Assembly: GCA_002317145.1 (NCBI GenBank)
Contig: DCIT01000049.1
Location: 20,739 to 49,455 of the forward strand
Length of the DNA stretch: 28,717 nt
Reading direction: 5' to 3'
Source of the DNA: Caryophanales bacterium UBA1719
GTDB taxonomy: Bacteria; Bacillota_I; Bacilli_A; RFN20; CAG-826
Within the stretch, counting starts at the first letter, position 1. Every line of letters starts with the position of its first letter. The translations under genes and the position numbers were made by a program. The notes under the pieces were generated by a model that searched no databases, had not been told where the DNA came from, and saw only the letters and a list, made by a program, of their open reading frames with translations. Of the stretch, positions 23,381 through 28,717 are shown in pieces.

Positions 23381-25183
23381 TTACTTAGCAGGTTCTTTAT
23401 ATTCTCTTAGGATTATTTGATATGCTCCATAGTCATGTGGAAGAGCGACTGTGTCAGTTCCTCCTGCTGCTATGTTAGCACCTAAGGATACTGCAAATTC
23501 TATGATTTTTGTATTGCTAATTAATGGTATCAAAGCAGCTAAATTATCCATAACTTGTTTATCACTAGTCATAACGTATCCGATTAAAGAAGTAAACGTA
23601 CCTAAACAACAATTAGAATATACATCATAATATTTAGTACCAAAGAATTCATATTCTACAACTTCTAAATTAATATAGTTAAAAAACTCTCCGAATTGTT
23701 CTGCATAAGGTTTCTTTAATTCTTCCTTTTTCTTTTCAGCTTCATCTTTAGTTTTAAAACTATCTAGTGCGATGTTAGACATATATCTTTGTTTATCGCC
23801 TTCAACATTGAAATTATAAATTTCTTTTCTACCTTTGCATCCAAGATTTGCGAATATTGACTCAGGATGTTCTACACGTTGATAGATTCTTCCGTCTTTG
23901 TTTTTATTATATAAATCATAATAAGATTCATAGACAGTCTCATTTACATCTTCTTTGCCTAATCTTTCAAATCCCCATTCACTAAACGGAACTTTTGTAA
24001 CTATATCATCATTATTAATTACATTATGTACTGTTTGAAGATTAGGTTTACTTTTACCTGCGCCCCAAACTGATGGAGATGCAAATGCATATGTAAATGG
24101 AATACATTTTTTTTCAGTATCAATTGTATATTGTCTTTCTAAATAATCGCCTACTAACGTAGCAATTGCTCCACCTCTAGAGTGACCAGTAACAAAGATT
24201 ATTGGTTCACCATTACTTTTTGAACTGTGTTCATCAATATATTTTAAGAATTTAACAGGTCCCTCTTTTGTCCCGCCATCTGCTGTGTCGTTAAGAACGC
24301 GTTTAGCAGCAACATAAAAGCCTTTATGAAAGTTAGTATCTGTCCATTCAGGATGTGAACCTTCACCGCCAGTTTTACTATAATAATATTCAGAATCGTC
24401 ACCAACATCAAAGTTACTAGACCATCTCTCGCTACCATGAGTACCATCAAAAGCAATAATGATTAAATCTTTAGCGATAGAACCATCTGTGTTATAAAGA
24501 TATTTATGAGCATAACATCCGCTAGTTGTATCGTATTTATCATATTTATACGTATCTCTTGCTTCATCGCAGAAATCAAAATGATGAAAATCATCACATC
24601 CTAATCTTGAATATATCGCGTTCTCTCTTCCACCATAAACTTTCTCATCAAATAACCCATCCTTAAAATCAACTTTAGGGTTTGATAAGAACAAACCTAA
24701 CTTAGCGATTTCATTATCATAGTTCATGTTCGCGTTTGGTTCTAAAAACTTACTAAAATCAATAGTAATATTTGTATCTAAATATACATATGATTTAGCA
24801 CCTACTTCAAAATAGTTACCATTTTTAGTTGGATCATCATTTGTATCAATACCTTCAGGAATACCATCTCTATCTTTATCAATGATTTTATCTAAGGTCT
24901 TAAATTGAGCGATCATATCTTGATTTCTTCTAACATTAGTTAATGGTTTATCCCAACCAATAAATACGTTCGCTGCTTCTTTACCTACAATAGGTTTAAC
25001 AGGAACATTACCTTTATAAGAAGCATCTCCACCTACATCTACTTTTTGAGTATATAAGACATCACCATTATAGTTCTTATAGGTGACTGTGCATTTACCA
25101 TCTAATACGATGTTAAATCCACAGCTACTACAAAGTAGCGCTCCCATAGGGGCTAGCATGAATTTGACTAAGTTCTTTTTCAT
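23381..25183 (-). CDS. Secreted class 3 lipase lipoprotein
   Basis: The 600-residue protein has a signal peptide with lipobox ALLCSSC (Cys21). Residues 31-97 look like an InlB-type repeat (CTVTYKNYNGD ... MIAQF). DKDRDGIPEGIDTNDD (102-117) is a thrombospondin type 3-like Asp-rich calcium-binding segment. The rest is an alpha/beta hydrolase of lipase class 3 type: IIIAFDGTHG (241-250), nucleophile Ser335 in FVTGHSRGGA, catalytic Asp near 392 (NNDDIVTKVPF) and His583 (LPHDYGAY). Usual relatives read AFRGT; here Asp replaces Arg. It would hydrolyse acyl-glycerols or phospholipids outside the cell. GGAGG sits in the last codons of the upstream kinase gene with four bases between the genes, so the two are coupled. 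Confidence 0.85.
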   Translation of the reverse strand: MKKNLVKFMLAPMGALLCSSCGFNIVLDGKCTVTYKNYNGDVLYTQKVDVGGDASYKGNVPVKPIVGKEAANVFIGWDKPLTNVRRNQDMIAQFKTLDKIIDKDRDGIPEGIDTNDDPTKNGNYFEVGAKSYVYLDTNITIDFSKFLEPNANMNYDNEIAKLGLFLSNPKVDFKDGLFDEKVYGGRENAIYSRLGCDDFHHFDFCDEARDTYKYDKYDTTSGCYAHKYLYNTDGSIAKDLIIIAFDGTHGSERWSSNFDVGDDSEYYYSKTGGEGSHPEWTDTNFHKGFYVAAKRVLNDTADGGTKEGPVKFLKYIDEHSSKSNGEPIIFVTGHSRGGAIATLVGDYLERQYTIDTEKKCIPFTYAFASPSVWGAGKSKPNLQTVHNVINNDDIVTKVPFSEWGFERLGKEDVNETVYESYYDLYNKNKDGRIYQRVEHPESIFANLGCKGRKEIYNFNVEGDKQRYMSNIALDSFKTKDEAEKKKEELKKPYAEQFGEFFNYINLEVVEYEFFGTKYYDVYSNCCLGTFTSLIGYVMTSDKQVMDNLAALIPLISNTKIIEFAVSLGANIAAGGTDTVALPHDYGAYQIILREYKEPAK

Positions 25184-25187
25184 AAAA

Positions 25188-26753
25188 TTAATTTACCTCC
25201 TCATTCAAATCATCTTCGTTTAACTTTATATCTTTATATATATTCTTTAATGCTGGATACATCTTGCAGTAGCAATGTTCAAATAAATATTTATATTTCT
25301 TAGCATTTTTCTTATTAGGTTCAAATGTTTTAGAAACATGAATCATACTATCAGTAGCTTCTTTATAGTTAGAGAATACTCCTGCACCAATAAATCCAGC
25401 CATAGCAGCACCTAATGAAGTAGTCTCAAACGTTTGAACTCTTGATGTAGGTAAATCAAAGATATCAGCTGCAATTTGACAAATCTCATCTTGTTGAGAT
25501 CCTCCACCAGATATTCTTAATTCTTTAGTCTTAACTCTAGAGGATTTCTCCATACCAATTAAGCCTTCTTTAAGTTCATAATCAATACCTTCAATAATTG
25601 AACGATATAAATGTGATTTAGTATGAGTATCACTAAAACCAATAACCGCTCCACGAGATAATGGACGAGATAGTCCTGGTCCCCAATATGGTTGAAGGAC
25701 TAATCCATTACTTCCTGGAGGTACTTCTTTTAATTTTCTATTTAATAATTCTTCTATACAGATACCAGTTTTCTCTGCTTCATTCTTTTCTCTTTGTGCA
25801 AATTGCGATGCAAACCAACCAAGCATCCAATATCCTCTATATACTTGAACTTCACAGTTATAGTATCCATCAATAACCGAAGGATATGATGGTAAGAATT
25901 TAGAAGGATGACAGAATTTCTTAGATGTTATTTCAATTGAAGAAGCCGTTCCGCAGCTAATTGCAGCGACTCCTTTTTCCATTGCTCCAACACCTAATGT
26001 CTCACATGATTTATCGCTTCCAATTGAATAACAATTTAATCCTTCTGGAATACCTGTTTCTTTAGAACACTTCTTTGTTACTTTACCCATAACATGTCCG
26101 ACATCTACTATAGTAGGTAACATACTATGTGGGATACCAAAGATGCATCCTTGGAAATGTCCATCAGGATAAAATCTTCTATTTTTAAAATCTGTTGGGA
26201 AGTGTCCAGCGTAGTTAGCGATACTATCTTTATACTCTCCTATTACTTTATAAGTAATATAAGTAGAGATAGTCATATATCTTTTTACTTTATTCCATAT
26301 CTCTGGTTCATTTTCTTTTACCCAATGGGCAGGAGTTCTTTCTCTATTTAATTTAATAGTATTATTCATACCTACTAATTTAAATAATACTTTAGAGATA
26401 GTTGGTAATTTTTCTTTACCTAACGCTCTTCTTTGATCTAACCAGATAATCGCTGGTCTAAGTGGTTTCATGTTTTCATCACACATCACCGCTGTATCTC
26501 TAAAGGAAGTAATCGCTACTCCGATTACTTTATCTTTATAGGATTTATTCTCATCCCATAAAGCTTTAGAAGCCTTACATAAGTATTCATAATATTTCTC
26601 AGGTTCTTGCTCAGCATAACCTGGTTTCTTGGAAAAATATGGTGGTTCATATTTTTCTTTCTTCATGGCAATGATATTGCCTGTAGAATCAATAATCCCG
26701 GCTCTCACTGATTGAGTTCCAAAATCAATTGTCATTATATATTTGATTTCCAT
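25188..26753 (-). CDS. FGGY-family carbohydrate kinase
   Basis: The 521-residue protein has both actin-like halves of FGGY kinases. MTIDFGTQSVRAGI (7-20) is the phosphate-1 loop with the N-terminal Asp; AITSFRDTAV and IWLDQRR correspond to substrate-pocket segments; GSDKSCETLG carries the conserved catalytic Asp; ISGGGSQQDEICQIAADI (about 415-432) is the ATP site; TSLGAAMAGFIGAG follows. Substrates in the family include glycerol, xylulose, ribulose, erythritol and gluconate. The RD pair in SFRDT is like the RE of glycerol kinase, but the rest is too diverged to decide. Context with a lipase and a GlpA-like oxidoreductase favours glycerol or another polyol. Read divergently from the TetR regulator. 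Confidence 0.85.
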   Translation of the reverse strand: MEIKYIMTIDFGTQSVRAGIIDSTGNIIAMKKEKYEPPYFSKKPGYAEQEPEKYYEYLCKASKALWDENKSYKDKVIGVAITSFRDTAVMCDENMKPLRPAIIWLDQRRALGKEKLPTISKVLFKLVGMNNTIKLNRERTPAHWVKENEPEIWNKVKRYMTISTYITYKVIGEYKDSIANYAGHFPTDFKNRRFYPDGHFQGCIFGIPHSMLPTIVDVGHVMGKVTKKCSKETGIPEGLNCYSIGSDKSCETLGVGAMEKGVAAISCGTASSIEITSKKFCHPSKFLPSYPSVIDGYYNCEVQVYRGYWMLGWFASQFAQREKNEAEKTGICIEELLNRKLKEVPPGSNGLVLQPYWGPGLSRPLSRGAVIGFSDTHTKSHLYRSIIEGIDYELKEGLIGMEKSSRVKTKELRISGGGSQQDEICQIAADIFDLPTSRVQTFETTSLGAAMAGFIGAGVFSNYKEATDSMIHVSKTFEPNKKNAKKYKYLFEHCYCKMYPALKNIYKDIKLNEDDLNEEVN

Positions 26754-26812
26754 TAGTTAAATTTTACCATAACCTTAATTAAAAGAAGAATTCTTTTTAT
26801 TAAAAAATAATA

Positions 26813-26838
26813 TGGTATAATTAAGTCGTACAACCGAC
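26813..26838 (+). promoter_or_regulatory. Extended -10 and GTCG-N6-CGAC operator candidate before the TetR gene
   Basis: TGGTATAAT (26813-26821) is an extended -10 in the 94-base divergent region. Right at the expected transcript start lies GTCGTACAACCGAC (26825-26838), with inverted GTCG/CGAC ends, a GC-rich patch in AT-rich DNA. TetR proteins commonly bind such sites and repress their own gene. A palindromic AAGAATTCTT (26787-26796) also lies between the two starts. Confidence 0.45.
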
Positions 26839-26847
26839 CGAGATTAT

Positions 26848-27414
26848 ATGGCCAAGAAGTTAGACTTTAACACTAAAGAAAAAATCCTAAAGTCTGTTGA
26901 AGAAATTATTCAAACAGATGGAATTAAAGATTTTTCTTTAAGAGATATCGCAAGAAAAGCAAACATATCTTTAGGAACTCTCTACTATCACTATAACTCT
27001 AAAGATGAACTAGTAATCGATCTAGCTAGTCTATATCTAGATAGATTAGATAAAGACTATTTCTCTTGGTTAAAACGTCATAAAGACGATTTAACTCCAG
27101 ATCGATTCCTAGATGTTATCTTTTATAAAGGAGTTAAGTTATTTGATCGAGCGAAACTCCATTTATTTTTATTAAATGAATGTATAGGTGGAAATAAGAA
27201 GTTATTAAATAAATACTCTAATTTATATAAATATTGGAGAGAGAATCTTAATATTGGTATTAAACAAGTATTCCCTAATGTTAAGGATTCTAATTCTTTT
27301 GCATCTTTATTAATGATGATAGTCGATGGAATGATATCTCAAGAAGTTTTGAAATTAGAGAATAAAGTTGATCAAGATAAGATTAAGAATTTATTAAAGG
27401 AGTTTATAAAATGA
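26848..27414 (+). CDS. TetR/AcrR-family transcriptional regulator
   Basis: The 188-residue protein has the TetR layout. The N-terminal helix-turn-helix spans about 8-55 (EKILKSVEEIIQTDG, FSLRDIARKANISLGTLYYHY), followed by an all-helical ligand-binding domain without recognisable specificity. It lies between, and divergent from, the FGGY kinase gene, and overlaps the FAD-oxidoreductase start as ATGA (TGA stop at 27412-27414), so it is co-transcribed with the oxidoreductase. It probably senses a metabolite or lipid of this pathway; fatty acids would fit the adjacent lipase but this is only inference. No strong Shine-Dalgarno is seen and the predicted leader is only about 20 bases. Confidence 0.88.
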   Translation: MAKKLDFNTKEKILKSVEEIIQTDGIKDFSLRDIARKANISLGTLYYHYNSKDELVIDLASLYLDRLDKDYFSWLKRHKDDLTPDRFLDVIFYKGVKLFDRAKLHLFLLNECIGGNKKLLNKYSNLYKYWRENLNIGIKQVFPNVKDSNSFASLLMMIVDGMISQEVLKLENKVDQDKIKNLLKEFIK

Positions 27415-28717
27415 ATACAGTTGATAAACTAAAGAAAATAATATCTAAAAAATATGAAGGTATTAATGTCACTAGTCGAGATGATATTGCTTATTTAACT
27501 GGTGAAGTAAATGAATATTTAAAGAAAGTAGATATTGGATTTATCGCTAGTAAATCTAAATTATTTACGCATATTGTTAATAATATTACTGTTAAAGGAT
27601 TAAAGGATATTCCGACAAGAACTCCTTCTATAAAAGATAATAAACTAAATAATAAAAAGGTTGATGTCTTAGTTATTGGAGGTGGAGTAACAGGATGCGC
27701 AATTCTTAGAGAATTATCTAAATATAAATTATCTAGTTTATTAATTGATAAAGAAGAAGATGTCGCCATGCATGCCTCAAGTAGAAATGATGGTAATGTC
27801 CATGTAGGATTAGATTTAAAATCTAAAGATTTAAAATTACATTACTTAAAACGTAGTCAATTAGTCTATGAAACTATGTGCAAAGACTTAGATGTTGAAT
27901 TCTTAAGAACTAGACAAGGTATCGCTTTAACTGAAAAGAAACTTATCCCATTAGTGAGACTTTATCTTAAATACAAGATGTTTAAGAATGGATTAAAGCA
28001 TATTGAGTTCTGTAATAAAAAGAAAATACATGAATATGAACCTAATTTAGGAGATAACGTTGTTTATGGAGTAATATTCCATGATGCTGGAGAAGTTAAT
28101 CCATATGGTTTAACTATTGCTTTAGCGGAGAACGCTATCACTAATGGAGCAGAAGTCTCTTTAAATACTTATTGTCAAAAAATAAATGTTAAGAATAATC
28201 ATATTGAATCAGTAGAGACTAATAGAGGAACTATTTATCCTAAAGTAGTTATTAATGCTGCTGGTACATTTGCGGAAGATATTGCTAAACTTGCTAATGA
28301 TCACTTCTTCTCTATTCATCCTCGTAAAGGATTAGATGCCATCTTAGATAAGAAAACCTTTAAATATTTATCTAGAGCATCTGTCTCAGTATTACATATA
28401 GGATCGCACGGAGGTAAATCACACTCTAAAGGTGGAGGAGTAGTTCAAACAGTAGATCAAAATACTTTAATTGGACCAGATGCCATTGAACAACCATATA
28501 AAGAAGATTTCTCTACTTCGATATCTTCTATTAATAATATTTTTAATAAACAAAAAGAAGTTTATAAAAAAATAAATAAAGGAGATATTATTACTTATTT
28601 CGCTGGTGTAAGAGCCGCAACATATGAAGAAGACTTTATTATTCAAAAAGGTAAATGGGTTAATAACATTGTTCATGCCGCTGGTATTCAATCTCCAGGA
28701 TTAACATGCGCTCCAGC
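27411..28717 (+). CDS. FAD-dependent oxidoreductase, GlpA/LhgO type, with BON-like N-terminal domain (truncated by window edge)
   Basis: The frame is open from the ATG at 27411 (AAAGGAG nine bases upstream) to the window edge, 435 codons. The Rossmann FAD motif VLVIGGGVTGCAILRELSKY lies unusually far in, at about residues 86-105, with Asp113 at the end of the second strand. Later come SSRNDGNVHVGLD, DAGEVNPYGLTIALAENAI, VVINAAGTFA and GIQSPGLTCAPA, matching the DAO fold of anaerobic glycerol-3-phosphate dehydrogenase GlpA and L-2-hydroxyglutarate oxidase. Residues 5-65 (INVTSRDDIAYLTGEV ... VNNITVKGL) resemble a BON domain. Clostridial relatives often end in a [2Fe-2S] BFD-like domain, which would lie outside this window. 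It probably oxidises a phosphorylated polyol or a hydroxy acid. Confidence 0.82.
   Translation, partial: MNTVDKLKKIISKKYEGINVTSRDDIAYLTGEVNEYLKKVDIGFIASKSKLFTHIVNNITVKGLKDIPTRTPSIKDNKLNNKKVDVLVIGGGVTGCAILRELSKYKLSSLLIDKEEDVAMHASSRNDGNVHVGLDLKSKDLKLHYLKRSQLVYETMCKDLDVEFLRTRQGIALTEKKLIPLVRLYLKYKMFKNGLKHIEFCNKKKIHEYEPNLGDNVVYGVIFHDAGEVNPYGLTIALAENAITNGAEVSLNTYCQKINVKNNHIESVETNRGTIYPKVVINAAGTFAEDIAKLANDHFFSIHPRKGLDAILDKKTFKYLSRASVSVLHIGSHGGKSHSKGGGVVQTVDQNTLIGPDAIEQPYKEDFSTSISSINNIFNKQKEVYKKINKGDIITYFAGVRAATYEEDFIIQKGKWVNNIVHAAGIQSPGLTCAP

Noticed and set aside
27491..28691. Minus-strand frames inside the FAD oxidoreductase region
   Set aside because: The plus strand encodes a continuous flavoprotein with clear motifs over the same bases.
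1..28717. tRNA, rRNA, CRISPR array, insertion sequence, prophage or attachment site
   Set aside because: No cloverleaf, rRNA motif, regularly spaced repeat, transposase or integrase was seen, and gene-free gaps are all short.

Overview
The window is AT-rich DNA from a low-GC Gram-positive bacterium (Bacillota), most likely an anaerobic gut-type lineage near Erysipelotrichales, RF39 or Acholeplasmatales. The grounds are: Firmicutes-type housekeeping order (prfA-prmC-tsaC-rpiB, hit/yhaM/recX, pyrH and frr close together), strong GGAGG-type ribosome sites, several Sec/lipobox lipoproteins, and an oxygen-detoxification operon of the strict-anaerobe type (superoxide reductase, flavodoxin, rubredoxin, flavodiiron protein). 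tsaC, prfA and the tetR-type gene each end in TGA inside an ATGA stop-start overlap, so the standard bacterial code applies, not the mycoplasma code. The taxon call is inference; no rRNA or tRNA is present to test it.

Layout. 1-3294 (minus): prfA -> prmC -> tsaC -> rpiB, then the 5' part of comFA, cut by the window edge. 3401-7535 (plus): two overlapping large lipoprotein genes, the first a PrsA-like parvulin foldase with a long insertion, closed by a strong terminator. 7619-8035 (plus): a HIT-family gene converging on the minus-strand run flippase-like membrane protein -> glycosyltransferase -> recX -> yhaM (12097-8037). Upstream of that run is a tight three-gene unit: a heterodimeric ABC exporter (two half-transporters) and a metallophosphoesterase (16568-12152), led by an operator-like palindrome over its -10 box. 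16665-17021 (minus) is a small membrane protein with its own promoter and terminator. 17074-20344 (minus): pyrH, then a large LRR surface lipoprotein, then frr. 20494-23325 (plus): superoxide reductase, flavodoxin, a 43-residue rubredoxin and a multidomain flavodiiron protein. This operon meets a class 3 lipase lipoprotein at a bidirectional terminator. 25188-26753 (minus): an FGGY carbohydrate kinase coupled to the lipase. 26848-28717 (plus): a divergent TetR regulator and an FAD-dependent GlpA/LhgO-type oxidoreductase, cut by the window edge.

How the parts may work together. RF1, PrmC, TsaC, Frr and PyrH are translation and nucleotide housekeeping. The 20494-23325 operon forms a plausible electron chain, with rubredoxin and flavodoxin feeding superoxide and O2 reduction. 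The lipase, FGGY kinase and GlpA-like oxidoreductase around one TetR regulator would fit extracellular acyl-glycerol hydrolysis followed by glycerol phosphorylation and oxidation, but kinase and oxidase substrates cannot be fixed from sequence alone. The glycosyltransferase, flippase-like protein and perhaps the exporter unit suggest envelope glycolipid work.

No insertion sequence, prophage, CRISPR array, tRNA or rRNA was seen, and no gene-free stretch exceeds about 150 bases. No clearly undescribed system could be proven. The best candidates for novelty are the surface LRR lipoprotein lodged between pyrH and frr, the split-parvulin lipoprotein pair, the CXC rubredoxin, and the lipase-kinase-oxidoreductase neighbourhood.
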